64,000 bases of DNA from Methanobacteriota archaeon (GCA_023393455.1 JAEWLJ010000005.1:35519-99518); one strand, 5' to 3'; positions 17,528 to 26,785 are shown, counted from the stretch's first letter. Notes: generated from the letters alone by a model not told the origin. A program made the numbers and translations.

Positions 17528-17707
17528 TCACTCTTTGCCCAGGGTTGCGGCGAGCCTCCGGGCGGCCTCTTTTGCATTTGCTTCCGTCCGCCACAGCCCG
17601 GTCTTTCCGACGGGGTTCCCTTCCCGGTCGTAGAGCTGCACATAGTAGCCGCCGTCCTGGCGGGAGAACCGGACTTCGCCGACGATACCGGGGCCATATT
17701 CCTGCAT
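17528..17707 (-). CDS. Small conserved hypothetical protein
   Basis: A 59-residue protein from ATG 17707 (a TTG at 17713 would add two residues). The sequence is strand-like (GIVGEVRFSRQDGGYYVQLYD) followed by an amphipathic helix (TEANAKEAARRLAATLGKE). This resembles small one-domain DUF proteins seen in methanogens. No function recognised. Its stop is 4 bp from the convergent panE stop. Confidence 0.55.
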   Translation of the reverse strand: MQEYGPGIVGEVRFSRQDGGYYVQLYDREGNPVGKTGLWRTEANAKEAARRLAATLGKE

Positions 17708-17808
17708 ACTCAACTCTTATCGGCGGGGGGTTATGATGGTTCCCACGCAATAAGAGCGGACCGCCTCGCCCGAGGTATACGGAGAAAGGATCGTCGTCCG
17801 GGTGCCCT

Positions 17809-18084
17809 TCAGAGCGTCAGCGGTATCCCGAGGAGATGCAGCACCACCGTGATGAGGACGCCGAACACCCCGCCGATCGCGCAGATCAGGACGGTAAGGA
17901 TGTTTATCGGGATGTCAGGCCGGCCGACGAGTTGCATCAGGTCGAGGAGGTTGATGAGCCAGAGCAGGATCACGCCAACGACGGCGTTGATGATGAGGCC
18001 AGTAACGCTCTTCACGACTTTGTAGAGGACGAACGCAAGGATGATAACCAGGATCAGGGCCAGGAGTCCCGTGAGTAAGCTCAT
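17809..18084 (-). CDS. BofA-like integral membrane protein
   Basis: The 91-residue protein consists of three hydrophobic segments and shows the SigmaK-processing-inhibitor BofA family pattern (NAVVGVILLWLINLL, then ICAIGGVFGVLITVVLHLLGIP). In bacilli BofA controls an intramembrane protease; the archaeal role is unknown. Family assignment is by pattern; function is not inferred. Confidence 0.75.
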   Translation of the reverse strand: MSLLTGLLALILVIILAFVLYKVVKSVTGLIINAVVGVILLWLINLLDLMQLVGRPDIPINILTVLICAIGGVFGVLITVVLHLLGIPLTL

Positions 18085-18118
18085 ACCGTTCGTAGGATGC
18101 GTCCGGTATTGAACGTTC

Positions 18119-18658
18119 CTAGAGGTAGCCCAGCGACTTGAAGACGGGCTGGAAGCAGACCCCCTCGCCGATCTTCACGCACCGTACCGCAGGGTCTCCT
18201 TCGTAAGCGCCCATCGTCCGGCCGTCCCCGAGTTCGACCCAGTCGTGGACGGCGATACCCTTCCCGCAGATCTCGACGTGGAGGGCGTTCGTCCGGAACG
18301 CCTCCGTGTCCCAGATCATGATGCCGTGGACAGGGCGGGCACTTATGCCGTTCTGCCGGAGCACCTCCGTCCTGAGGAGCGCGAGATCGGTGCAGTCGCC
18401 CACCCCGTAGGCAAGGGTCGCGTTGAGGCCCACCGGGAAGAGACGGGGGGAACCGTCGACGCAGGTGAACGTCGCCCGGCCCATCCGGTCGAGGAGGGTA
18501 TCTTCCGGGAAGGGTTCGGAGAGGAGGGCGATCCTCTCTGCTTCTGCTCCACCGACCCTCTCAAAGCCGCCATACCCCTCTCCGCCGTCATAGATCAGAT
18601 GTCCCTGAGGAGTGAGGAGAGAGAGGAGGAATATCGCGTTAAGAATGCCCCAAACCAC
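18119..18658 (-). CDS. Transglutaminase-like domain protein, secreted or anchored
   Basis: The 179-residue product starts with a hydrophobic stretch (GILNAIFLLSLL) and contains the transglutaminase/protease-like triad pattern. This is Cys in YGVGDCTDLALL, His in NALHVEICG and Asp in VHDWVEL. The preceding GMGRAT-like region is usual for the family. It could be an extracellular thiol peptidase or an amide-modifying enzyme. The start is a GTG at 18658 and is uncertain. Confidence 0.7.
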   Translation of the reverse strand: MVWGILNAIFLLSLLTPQGHLIYDGGEGYGGFERVGGAEAERIALLSEPFPEDTLLDRMGRATFTCVDGSPRLFPVGLNATLAYGVGDCTDLALLRTEVLRQNGISARPVHGIMIWDTEAFRTNALHVEICGKGIAVHDWVELGDGRTMGAYEGDPAVRCVKIGEGVCFQPVFKSLGYL

Positions 18659-18832
18659 GTTATTTGCCCAATATATTTTAATGTCTTTGGATCTATATCA
18701 GGACTTCTATTCTCGTTGCAGGGATATATATGGAGAATATGCGATTTATCGATTTATGATCAGGAGAAGTGCCCTGGGCGCGCACCACGAAAGAGATGGA
18801 TCTCGCCGTGCACGGTCTGGCAAGATGGGGGA

Positions 18833-20053
18833 TCACCGGGAGGCGGCGATATGCCGGGCGGCGAGGGCCGCGGTGGAGAACGCGGCCTGGAGGTTGTAGC
18901 CGCCGGTGTTGCCGTCGATATCGAGCACCTCCCCGATGCAGTAGAGGTTCGGGACGATCCTGGATGCCATCGTCTTCGGGTTGATCTCCCCGAGGGCGAC
19001 CCCGCCACGCGTCGCCATCGCTTCACCAAACCCGCCGAGCCGCTCCACCCGGAACGGATACCCGCCAAGAGATTCGGCGAGGGCGCTCCTGGCCTTCTTT
19101 CCAAGGTGAGCGCAGGTCTCATCCGCCGGAACCCCGGCGAGGTCGAGGAGTCGCCGGGCGAACCGCTCCGGGAGGGGGAAGCCGCAGAGGACGGTCTTCA
19201 CCTGCCGCGCCCCGCCCGCCGCGACCGCCTCGGTGAGGCGCTTTCGCACCTCCTCCGGGCTCGCGGCGGGGATGAACGTGACCCGGAGGACGTCGCCGGG
19301 GAGGATGTGGCGGGAGAGGTCGAGGATGCCCGGGCCGGAGAGCCCGGTGTGGGTGAAGAGGAGGTCGCCGGTATGCTGGCGGACGCGTCTGCCGTCTCGG
19401 TAGACGGAGAGGGTGATGTTTGAGAAGGATATCCCGGCAAGGTCGGCGAACGGGTAGTCCCCGACGTAGACCGGGGCAAGCGCCGGAGCAACCTCCGTCG
19501 TCGGCTGCCCGAGGGCCCGGGCGAAGGCGTAGCCGTCGCCGGTCGAGCCGGTGGCGGGGTAGGAGGCGCCGCCGGTGGCGATGACGAGGGTGGAGGCCCG
19601 AACGGTCTCCTTCGCCGTGACCAGGAACCCGTCGCCGTCCCGCTCGACGGCCCGGACGGGGTCGCTGTCCCGGATCTCCACGTTGCGAGCGGCGCACTCC
19701 GCGAGGAGGACGGCGAGGACGTCAGCGGCCTTCCGGGTCTCCGGGAAGACCTTCCCGCCGGGCTCGGTCTCCATCAAAAGTCCCCGGTCGGCGAAGAACC
19801 CGATGAGGTCGCGGTTCGTGAAGTTCATGAGCGCGGGCCGGAGGAACGTGCCGTGGTCGCCGTAGCGGGAGAAAAAGTCGGCGATCTCGCCGTCGTGGGT
19901 GATGTTGCACTGCCCCGACCCGGTGATGAGGAGTTTTCGGCCCGCCGCGGGCTTCTTCTCGAAGACGATGACGGTTCTCCCGGCGCCTGCTGCCCCGAGA
20001 GCGCAGAAGAGCCCGGCGGGACCTCCCCCGATGATCGCGATGGTCTCGTTCAC
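18833..20053 (-). CDS. BaiN/YhiN-type NAD(P)/FAD-dependent oxidoreductase (HI0933-like)
   Basis: The 406-residue flavoprotein opens with the Rossmann motif IAIIGGGPAGLFCALGAAGAG. KKPAAGRKLLITGSGQCNIT follows, the hallmark of the HI0933/YhiN/BaiN family, and ATGGASYPATGSTGDGYAFA lies further on. The C-terminal signature includes GGVALGEINPKTMASR and YCIGEVLDIDGNTGGYNLQAAF. Its physiological substrate is unknown. The start is a GTG. Confidence 0.92.
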   Translation of the reverse strand: MNETIAIIGGGPAGLFCALGAAGAGRTVIVFEKKPAAGRKLLITGSGQCNITHDGEIADFFSRYGDHGTFLRPALMNFTNRDLIGFFADRGLLMETEPGGKVFPETRKAADVLAVLLAECAARNVEIRDSDPVRAVERDGDGFLVTAKETVRASTLVIATGGASYPATGSTGDGYAFARALGQPTTEVAPALAPVYVGDYPFADLAGISFSNITLSVYRDGRRVRQHTGDLLFTHTGLSGPGILDLSRHILPGDVLRVTFIPAASPEEVRKRLTEAVAAGGARQVKTVLCGFPLPERFARRLLDLAGVPADETCAHLGKKARSALAESLGGYPFRVERLGGFGEAMATRGGVALGEINPKTMASRIVPNLYCIGEVLDIDGNTGGYNLQAAFSTAALAARHIAASR

Positions 20054-20147
20054 GGTAGTGATCGGTCGCCTCCAGAGAGCATCAGCGTTGGGGTGCGCCG
20101 GCCGCTAGATGGATATAGGGGCGGTTCTCACGGGGGGGCGGATCACC

Positions 20148-21167
20148 ATGAATGTCAGACGGATCATTCTTTTCGGAGGGCTCATCGGACTGCTCCTCGC
20201 CAGCGGGGCGGCTACGGCGGAGGTGACCCCGCGCTACTGGCTGGACGATACCCCCGGGACCTTCTCCCACCGCCAGACGGTCTCGGTCGAGAACCCCTCC
20301 ACCATCGACGGCCTCGCGGTCTCGTTCAACGCGACCCACCTTCCCGGTATGCGGCCGGACTTCGCCGACATCCGGTTCGTCGATGCTGACGGGAGAACCG
20401 TCCCCTGCTGGATCGAGGACGTGACCGCCGGCTCCCACGCCCGCGTCTGGCTCGCCCTCCCGGCGAGGGCGACGGCGGTGACCATGCTCTACGGCAACCC
20501 CGAGGCCCGGGACGCCGGCGACCCCGACGCGGTCTTCCTCTTCTTCGAGGACTACGAGCGCGGCGACCTCTCGCGGTGGTCGTCCTGCGGTTCGAGCGCG
20601 CTCGTTCAGTCCGATCTTGTTCGTAGCGGCGGATATGCCGGGGATATCAACGTCTCCGACCCCGACCTCCCGGAGTTCAACGAGAGAAGGGTCTGTACCG
20701 CAAACATCTCGGCGGGATCGATCATGATCGAGGGGGACTTCCGGGTGAGCGAGTTCGGGCGGTGGTGCGGGTCGGGCTACATCCAGGCCTGGAACGGGAC
20801 CGACCGGCTCTACGCGCTCCACCTCAGGAACGGGTCGGTGCAGCACTACGACGGCGACCACCGGAACTTCTCCGCCGATCTTGGGGCCGAGACCGATACC
20901 TGGTACCACGCGAGGATCGTCCTCGACACGCCGAACGCCACCGAGCACGCCTGGATGGACGGCGAGTACCTGGGGAGCGCACCCCTGCGGTTTGCCGACG
21001 GCTCGCCGGTGCCCCGCGACGTGGTCTTTGATACTTTCGCCCTGATCGGGTCTTCGGCGTGGTATTCAGGGGCTCCGCACCACTTCTACGCCGACAACGT
21101 CGTCGTCCGGGACTACGTCCCCGTCGAGCCGCGACTCTCCTACGGGGACGGCCAGGTCAGCTCGTAA
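20148..21167 (+). CDS. Secreted DUF2341-domain protein
   Basis: From ATG 20148 the product has 339 residues with a clear signal peptide (IILFGGLIGLLLASGAATAE). The DUF2341 pattern follows: SFNATHLPGMRPDFADIRFVDADG, CWIEDVTAGSHARVWLALP, MLYGNPEA. A concanavalin-like C-terminal part starts around FFEDYERGDLSRW. Such domains bind or display surface ligands, often glycans. An in-frame ATG at 20109 would put 13 extra residues before the signal and is less likely. Confidence 0.8.
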   Translation: MNVRRIILFGGLIGLLLASGAATAEVTPRYWLDDTPGTFSHRQTVSVENPSTIDGLAVSFNATHLPGMRPDFADIRFVDADGRTVPCWIEDVTAGSHARVWLALPARATAVTMLYGNPEARDAGDPDAVFLFFEDYERGDLSRWSSCGSSALVQSDLVRSGGYAGDINVSDPDLPEFNERRVCTANISAGSIMIEGDFRVSEFGRWCGSGYIQAWNGTDRLYALHLRNGSVQHYDGDHRNFSADLGAETDTWYHARIVLDTPNATEHAWMDGEYLGSAPLRFADGSPVPRDVVFDTFALIGSSAWYSGAPHHFYADNVVVRDYVPVEPRLSYGDGQVSS

Positions 21168-22080
21168 CAGCCACGAGGGCGAAATAAACGACGACAAGCC
21201 CCTGGAAGAGGAAGTACCCCACGATGTTCCTGACGGCGTAGGGAAGAGCGCATGCCCGTTCCGCGCACCGGTTCGAGAACCCCCACAGAGCAATCCCGAG
21301 CGGGATAAGAGAGAAGAGCGCCACCGGCCGGAAGTCCACGGGTGCGAAGAAGCCGGTGAGCGCAAAGACGGCGAGCGCCGCGGTCGCGAGAGACGCCGCG
21401 AGGGCGATGAGCCCAAAGCCGTAGACCCTTCCCCGTCGCACGATGAGCGTCCGCTTCCCGCCGGCGATGTCGCCCTCCCGGTCCGGGATCTCGACGCTCG
21501 TGATGAAGACAAGGCCGTAAAGGCAGAGCGGGACGGCGAACGCGAAGAAGGCGGCATCCAGCGTCCCTTTCGCGACAAAGTAGCCCGCCCCCGGCATCAG
21601 GAGGCCGAAGGTGATCATGTTCGTCACCTCGCCGAGGTTATGGTAGGCGAGCGCGAGCGGGGGCGCCGTGTAGAACCAGCCGAGCAGGTTCCCCGCTATG
21701 CCGAAGGCGAGGAAGACGACCGGGTAGCCATAGACGGTCACGAAGAGATACCCGACCAGGATCGAGACCGCCATCAGGGTAACGGCCGCGACGAGAGCGG
21801 CGGGTTTCAGGCCGGGGTTGGCGGCGAGGACGCCGCTCCCCCCGGATATCGGCGACGTCTCGACGAACCGGTCGGCGTCGGCATCGAAGTAGTCGTTGCT
21901 GTAGTTGACGGAGAGGTGCGCCGCCGCCATCGCCGCGTAGCCGACGAAGAAGATCGCCGGGGTGAACCGCGCCCCGAGGAGATACGCGAGGAGCGCTCCG
22001 GCGGTGAACGGGATGAAGCCCGAGAGGAGGAACGGGAACCGGCCGAGCCTGATGAACTGCAAAAATGCGTGGGTGTCCAT
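21157..22080 (-). CDS. UbiA-family prenyltransferase (MenA-like)
   Basis: The 307-residue protein has about eight hydrophobic segments. The first conserved Asp-rich loop is NYSNDYFDADADRF and the second is VEIPDREGDIAGGKRTL, with GRVYG following. The overall order resembles 1,4-dihydroxy-2-naphthoate polyprenyltransferase. Methanogens also use UbiA enzymes for archaeal ether lipids, so the acceptor is open. The 3' end overlaps the convergent DUF2341 gene by 11 bp. Confidence 0.88.
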   Translation of the reverse strand: MDTHAFLQFIRLGRFPFLLSGFIPFTAGALLAYLLGARFTPAIFFVGYAAMAAAHLSVNYSNDYFDADADRFVETSPISGGSGVLAANPGLKPAALVAAVTLMAVSILVGYLFVTVYGYPVVFLAFGIAGNLLGWFYTAPPLALAYHNLGEVTNMITFGLLMPGAGYFVAKGTLDAAFFAFAVPLCLYGLVFITSVEIPDREGDIAGGKRTLIVRRGRVYGFGLIALAASLATAALAVFALTGFFAPVDFRPVALFSLIPLGIALWGFSNRCAERACALPYAVRNIVGYFLFQGLVVVYFALVAVTS

Positions 22081-22134
22081 GCGGGTCTCCGCCGCGGGAT
22101 GGGAAGGCCTGGGTATATAGCCTTTGTCCGATCC

Positions 22135-22776
22135 CTACCGATCGCAGGCGAGGAGCGGCACCACCGCCCGCAGCGCATCGACGCCCCCTTCGACGTAGAT
22201 GAGGCCGAGAACCGCCCGGGCAAGGGTCTCCTTCTCCCTCACGAGCCGCTCGCCATCGGGAGCGTGCCCCGCGCCGATCCGGCTCTCGTGAAGGCCCCAC
22301 CGGTCGGAGAGAGCCGCGAAGCCTGCCACGCCTTTTCCCGGGAGGACCTTCAGCCGCAGGGTCACGTCGCCGATGAGGGCGAGCGCATGGTAGTCGTCGG
22401 CGAAGTTCCCGAGCGTCGCCAGGTCGTTTGCACGGATCGGGAGCGCTTCTTCAGGGAACCCGGCGAGTATATCCGAGAAGAGCCGTTTCGTAGAGGGGGC
22501 CATCAGGACCCGGATAGGCCCGTCCGGGCTGTGGAAGGCGTGCCCGGTCTCCTGCTCGATCCGGGGGAGGGTGTGCTCCGCCACACACGCGGCCTGCTCT
22601 GCCAGGCGGCCGGTCGCCCTGGACCATCCCCGTATCCGCCGGAGCCGCCGCGACCGCCGGGCCGAACGCCGGTGGGCGGGGAGGTGCTCCCGGCGGTACT
22701 CCCGCATGAGGCCGTCCTGTAGCGCCGCAAAGGTCTCCTTGAGCGGGCGGGAGAGCGATCCGTAGTCGTATGCCAT
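22135..22776 (-). CDS. RNase III-fold-like protein with altered active site
   Basis: The 213-residue product has a basic N-terminal third (RRSARRSRRLRRIRG). The C-terminal part reads like RNase III/Mini-III: YHALALIGDVTLRLKV matches the signature LGD helix. LARAVLGLIYVEGGVDALRAVV matches the second catalytic helix, usually EALIGAIYLDGG. The aspartate of the first motif is kept. The acidic residues usually at the other metal positions appear as Ala and Arg, so catalysis is doubtful. Family assignment is pattern-based inference; it could act as an RNA-binding scaffold. Confidence 0.5.
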   Translation of the reverse strand: MAYDYGSLSRPLKETFAALQDGLMREYRREHLPAHRRSARRSRRLRRIRGWSRATGRLAEQAACVAEHTLPRIEQETGHAFHSPDGPIRVLMAPSTKRLFSDILAGFPEEALPIRANDLATLGNFADDYHALALIGDVTLRLKVLPGKGVAGFAALSDRWGLHESRIGAGHAPDGERLVREKETLARAVLGLIYVEGGVDALRAVVPLLACDR

Positions 22777-22821
22777 TGAAAGAGAATGTGGTAAGGAGAG
22801 GTATTTACCTTTCCACCGAGG

Positions 22822-23097
22822 TCAAGGGATCAGCCCCAGAATGAGCGCGGCGGCGATGCCGAGGTGCAGGCAGAGGAAGAGGGGGACGAGCCGGAACTTC
22901 GGCTTCTGCGTCTTGTGCCGGAAGACCTGCATCGCGGCAAACGCCCCGAACGGCCCGAAGAACGCAAGAGCGAGGAGCCGACTCTCCGGCGTCCTCCAGG
23001 CCGCCTTCTCCGCCAGCCGTTTGTCCCGGAAGTACGCGAGGAACGCGACGACGTTCACGAGGAGATAGACCGTTATCAGGATCAAAACACGCGTCAT
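22822..23097 (-). CDS. DUF1294 membrane protein
   Basis: The 91-residue protein shows the DUF1294 pattern: FLAYFRDKRLAEKAAWRTPESRLLAL, GPFGAFAAMQVFRHKTQKPKF and a final hydrophobic helix. Three to four membrane helices are predicted by eye. The family is unassigned, sometimes fused to cold-shock domains in bacteria. Confidence 0.85.
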   Translation of the reverse strand: MTRVLILITVYLLVNVVAFLAYFRDKRLAEKAAWRTPESRLLALAFFGPFGAFAAMQVFRHKTQKPKFRLVPLFLCLHLGIAAALILGLIP

Positions 23098-23264
23098 TCT
23101 GTCGACTCCTCCCGCACCGGGGTATGCCGCCCGATCCGCTCTGGGATCCCGGAATTGTTGAGGCTCTTCACATCATACTGTTTTTTGCCGGAAACAGAAG
23201 AGGTTGTCGTTCCTCATCCGTCAGCAGCCCGGGTCCAAAAAAGGGCGGCGGAAGGCCGCCACGA

Positions 23265-23732
23265 TCAGGTGCTGTTCTCCGAAGAGAGTGCCGTCAGGTT
23301 CATCAGGGTAGCGTTCTCCGCCGTGGCGTTGAACGGCACGATCACGATCTCATCGTCCACCTTCTGCTCGACGTCGGGGACGGGATACTCAAAGACGCCC
23401 TCCTTCCCGGCATCGTGGTGCAGGACCGCAAAGAGGGTGTCGGTGGCGACGAACGTGTGGACGGTGACCGTGACGTTCGTGTTCACCCCGGGCCTGACCG
23501 GGGAATACCCGATGACCCCTCCGGGATGCCCGAAGAGGTTGTTGTGGATGACGATCCAGCCGGGGCCGTTGCTCACGGCCTCATCGACCGTGACGTTCCC
23601 GACGATACCGTCGCCCGTTATCACCTGATCCTTCACCGTGACCGAGGCGTTCGCCGCCTCGACCTGGGCGGAGACAGGCGCGATGCAGCAGGCGAGAATA
23701 ACCCCTGCAATAACCAGCCAATGTTTCTTCAT
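23265..23732 (-). CDS. Secreted DUF7282-like protein
   Basis: A 155-residue exported protein: signal peptide (WLVIAGVILACCIAPVSAQ), then one beta-sandwich domain with ITGDGIVGNVTVDEA, GWIVIHNNLFGHPGGVIGY and VLHHDAGKEGVFEYP. The last two are the histidine/acidic segments typical of the DUF7282 repeat found in archaeal surface proteins. Only one repeat is present. Function unknown. Confidence 0.7.
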   Translation of the reverse strand: MKKHWLVIAGVILACCIAPVSAQVEAANASVTVKDQVITGDGIVGNVTVDEAVSNGPGWIVIHNNLFGHPGGVIGYSPVRPGVNTNVTVTVHTFVATDTLFAVLHHDAGKEGVFEYPVPDVEQKVDDEIVIVPFNATAENATLMNLTALSSENST

Positions 23733-23856
23733 CCTATCGACCTCCCCGTGGGGGAGGGGGCAGGCGTTCCCGGGACTGATAAAGTGTTGGGCGAAGTCCG
23801 GTCACCGGCTGTGGAACGTTTTTTGAACCGGGGCGTATAACCCCTGGCCGACCACC

Positions 23857-24753
23857 ATGAGAGAGACCCTCGCCGCGCTCGCAGACCTGACCCGCGCCCA
23901 CTTCTTCTTCGTCTGGCCCCTGCTCTTCTGCTCGGGGCTCGCGCTCGCGTTTGAGAACTACGGCGGGTTTTCGTGGGAACTCGTCGGCCGGGCGGCGCTG
24001 ATCGGGCTCTTCGGGTTTACGGCCGGGCTCGTCCTGAACGACTACATCGACCGGGAGTATGACAGAAGAGACGTCGACGGCTCGCTCACCCGCTACTGGC
24101 GGCCGTTCGGCGAGCGGCCGATCCCGGCGGGAAGACTCTCCCCGCAAACGGCGCTTGCCGTCTTCCTCGTCCTCGCCGGTCTTGCGGCCGCCATCGCCAT
24201 AACCCTCCCTTCGCCACACAACCTCTACGTCCTCGGGATCATGGCCTACTCCTACCTGGTCGAGTACTTCTACCAGACGAAGAAGCGGAACCAGACCCTC
24301 CCCCTCGCCCAGGTCGTCGGGCGGACGGACTTCGCCCTCTTCCCCGTCGCCGGCTACCTGGTGTACGGGAACCCTGACGCGACCGCTCTCCTCTTCTTCC
24401 TCTTCTTCTACCCGTGGACGCTCGCGCACCTCGGGGCAAACGACATCGCCGATATCGTAAACGACCGCGCCCGGGGGATGGCGACGATCCCGGTCCTCTA
24501 CGGGATGAAGGGCGCGGCCGCCTGGGTTCTCGGGTTCTCAGCCATCCATGCCGCGATGGCGGTCGTCTTCGGCCTCACCCTCGGGCCGGTAACCCTCGCC
24601 GGGTTTGCCGCAGGACTCGTCCTCCTCGGGGCGGCGAACTACATCATCCTCAGGAAAAAGAGTGCGGAAGCCGCGATGCGGGCGCTCCCGCTCATCCACG
24701 CGACGGTGATCGTCTACGCCGTCGCGATCATCGCGGGCGCCGTGCTCACATGA
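23857..24753 (+). CDS. UbiA-family prenyltransferase (second copy)
   Basis: The 298-residue membrane protein has the two UbiA loops: LNDYIDREYDRRDVDGS with an ERPIPAGRLS continuation, and NDIADIVNDRARGMATIPVLYG. The first loop places RPIPAG after the Asp motif, as in digeranylgeranylglyceryl phosphate synthase-type enzymes. It is not closely similar to the enzyme at 21157. Its stop overlaps the convergent cupredoxin stop by 8 bp. Confidence 0.88.
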   Translation: MRETLAALADLTRAHFFFVWPLLFCSGLALAFENYGGFSWELVGRAALIGLFGFTAGLVLNDYIDREYDRRDVDGSLTRYWRPFGERPIPAGRLSPQTALAVFLVLAGLAAAIAITLPSPHNLYVLGIMAYSYLVEYFYQTKKRNQTLPLAQVVGRTDFALFPVAGYLVYGNPDATALLFFLFFYPWTLAHLGANDIADIVNDRARGMATIPVLYGMKGAAAWVLGFSAIHAAMAVVFGLTLGPVTLAGFAAGLVLLGAANYIILRKKSAEAAMRALPLIHATVIVYAVAIIAGAVLT

Positions 24754-25063
24754 CGATGAACACCCCGTGCATCGCAGGGTGGACGTCGCACCGGAAGAAG
24801 TAGTTCCCGGGGGTCGGGGGCGCCGTGAAGGTGTAGGTCGTCCGGTCCGGGCCGGTGACGATATCGCCGACGAAGATTGCGTCGACCGCGGAAGAGTCCG
24901 TGTAGACCGAGACGTTGTGCGGGACGCCGTCGTCCCGGTTCTCGAACTCGATCGTCACCTCCGCTCCCGCCGGGACCGTCATCGTCTCCGTACTGAAACC
25001 GAAGTTCTCGGCCGCGATCGCGACGGTCACCCTCGCGACGGCGCGGACCGCTTCCGGGGTCAC
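24746..25063 (-). CDS. Cupredoxin/plastocyanin-like protein, apparently lacking a signal peptide
   Basis: The 105-residue product is a blue-copper fold: ENFGFSTETMTVPAGAEVTI, then the copper ligands His in VPHNVSVY and Cys-His-Met in FFRCDVHPAMHG. Such proteins are normally exported, but from the GTG at 25063 there is no hydrophobic leader. No ATG, GTG or TTG start codon was found in the upstream part of this frame I checked, back to about 25130. A short frame ending MARITTGMASVPGVRA stops exactly over this GTG. Either the protein is cytosolic, translation is coupled, or a frameshift removed a leader. Confidence 0.75.
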   Translation of the reverse strand: MTPEAVRAVARVTVAIAAENFGFSTETMTVPAGAEVTIEFENRDDGVPHNVSVYTDSSAVDAIFVGDIVTGPDRTTYTFTAPPTPGNYFFRCDVHPAMHGVFIVM

Positions 25064-25177
25064 GCCCGCACCCCCGGAACAGATGCCATGCCTGTTGTTA
25101 TTCGTGCCATGAGCCCCCCCGGGTGGCCGGGAATCATAAAGGTTGGCCCGGCCGGTATCGGGGGGCGCAAGGCCCCT

Positions 25178-26752
25178 CTACGGCTGCAACGGCCCGGTTG
25201 CATTCCCGGAGACGATCTTCCAGACCCTGCCGGTCGCGGTGGACGCATCCGGCCCGGCGACGCCGGTCGTGAGTACGTAAAGTTCCGACTCTTCATCCTC
25301 ACCGAACCCGAGGAGGAATGCCTCCGGGGTTCCCGTGGACGTCCCGGTCACGTTGAGCCTCTGCACGCTCCACATCGCGACGTCTTCGGCCGTGAGGTTC
25401 GCCGCAGAGTCCGGGAACGCCGATGCGTTCCACCCGGGAGGGGGCGTCGCAACGAGCAGGATGACGTCACCGGGGACGAAACCATCGCCCCAATAACCGA
25501 AGACGTAGCGTCCCGTAAGACCCGGGAGCGCCGTGCCGTTGTAGACCCGGCCGCCGACGATAACGTCACCCAGGTCACGCCCGCCCTCGATGATCGGGCC
25601 GATCAGGGGCTCCTCGAGATGACCGACGGCCTCGCAGGCCGCCGGGGGCGTCTGGAAATTGAAGAGGTCGAAACAGTGGGTCCCCTCCCTGAGGCGCCAG
25701 CCGTAGTTGCCGCCTTTCGCAACAAGCGAGACCTCCTCAAAGAGGTTCTGGCCGGCATCCGCCGCAAAGAGGTTGCCTTCGGCGTCGAACGAGATGAAGG
25801 CCGGGTTCCGGAAGCCGTAAGCGTAGGTCTCGGGCGGGACGCTCGCGTTCGCGACGAACGGGTTGTCCGCCGGGACTCCATAGAGCGATCCTGCAGCAGT
25901 TACCCAGGTGGCGTTCTCCTCCGGCTCCGTCACGTTCTCCGCGGTGACGTTGTCCACGTCGATCCGGAGCACGCTGCCGTAGATCTTCGTCGGGTCCTGG
26001 GCGTTCCCGATCTCCGGAGTGTGCCCGGTGCCGCTGTCGCCCGCCCCGCCGCCGTCCCCGAGCGGCACGTAGAGGTAGCCGTCACGGGGGCTGAAGGCAA
26101 TGCTCCCACCGTTATGGGTGGACTGCGGTTTGTCGATCTCTAAGAGAACCCTCTCCGAGGTCATGTTGACCCGGTCGGGATTTGTGGGGTCGACCCGGAA
26201 CTCGGAGAGGCGGTTCGTGCTATCCCAGCCGTCAGGCGCCCCCTCGCGGAGTGGAGCGCTGTAGAACCCAAAGACCCGCCCGTTCTCCCGGAAGTCGGGG
26301 TGGAAGGCGATCGAGAGGAGACCGCGCTCGTCGTAGGGCGGGATGAGGTTGACCATGCGGTCGCGGACGTCCAGGAACGGCTCCTCAACGAGGGTGCCGT
26401 TCGGATCGATGATCGAGACCGTCCCGACCAGGTCGACGACGAAGAGCCGGCCCGAGTCGTCACCGGCGTCCGTGAGCATCAGCGGCGCGACGAGGCCCTC
26501 GGCCACGGGCTCGAGGCTCACGTCAGCCGTCTCCCCGGCAAGCCGGGTGGTCGAGGTGTTGTTCAGGTACTCCGCCGCGTAGGGAGACCCGGCGTTCGTC
26601 AGGTTTCCGACGGCAGCCGTCAGATTCGCCCCCTCGGGAGCGGGAGTCTGCGTGAGGTCGGTTCCGCCGTTTGGGTACACCGCGGCCCCGGCAACGCCTG
26701 CCAGAGCGAGGAGCACCAAGAAGGATATCATGGCTACGGCTGCTCGTGTCAT
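25178..26752 (-). CDS. PQQ-dependent sugar dehydrogenase-like propeller protein, secreted
   Basis: The 524-residue exported protein has an N-terminal signal (MISFLVLLALAGVAGAAVYP). The glucose/sorbosone dehydrogenase propeller follows: YDERGLLSIAFHPDFRENGRV, NGGSIAFSPRDGYLYVPLGD, SFDAEGNLFAADAGQNLFEEV, GGNYGWRLREG. Homologues oxidise sugars with PQQ. Methanogens are not known to make PQQ, so the cofactor and activity are open. Confidence 0.85.
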   Translation of the reverse strand: MTRAAVAMISFLVLLALAGVAGAAVYPNGGTDLTQTPAPEGANLTAAVGNLTNAGSPYAAEYLNNTSTTRLAGETADVSLEPVAEGLVAPLMLTDAGDDSGRLFVVDLVGTVSIIDPNGTLVEEPFLDVRDRMVNLIPPYDERGLLSIAFHPDFRENGRVFGFYSAPLREGAPDGWDSTNRLSEFRVDPTNPDRVNMTSERVLLEIDKPQSTHNGGSIAFSPRDGYLYVPLGDGGGAGDSGTGHTPEIGNAQDPTKIYGSVLRIDVDNVTAENVTEPEENATWVTAAGSLYGVPADNPFVANASVPPETYAYGFRNPAFISFDAEGNLFAADAGQNLFEEVSLVAKGGNYGWRLREGTHCFDLFNFQTPPAACEAVGHLEEPLIGPIIEGGRDLGDVIVGGRVYNGTALPGLTGRYVFGYWGDGFVPGDVILLVATPPPGWNASAFPDSAANLTAEDVAMWSVQRLNVTGTSTGTPEAFLLGFGEDEESELYVLTTGVAGPDASTATGRVWKIVSGNATGPLQP

Positions 26753-26785
26753 GCGGCCTTCCTGTCGGGGGTGAGCATATAAACG

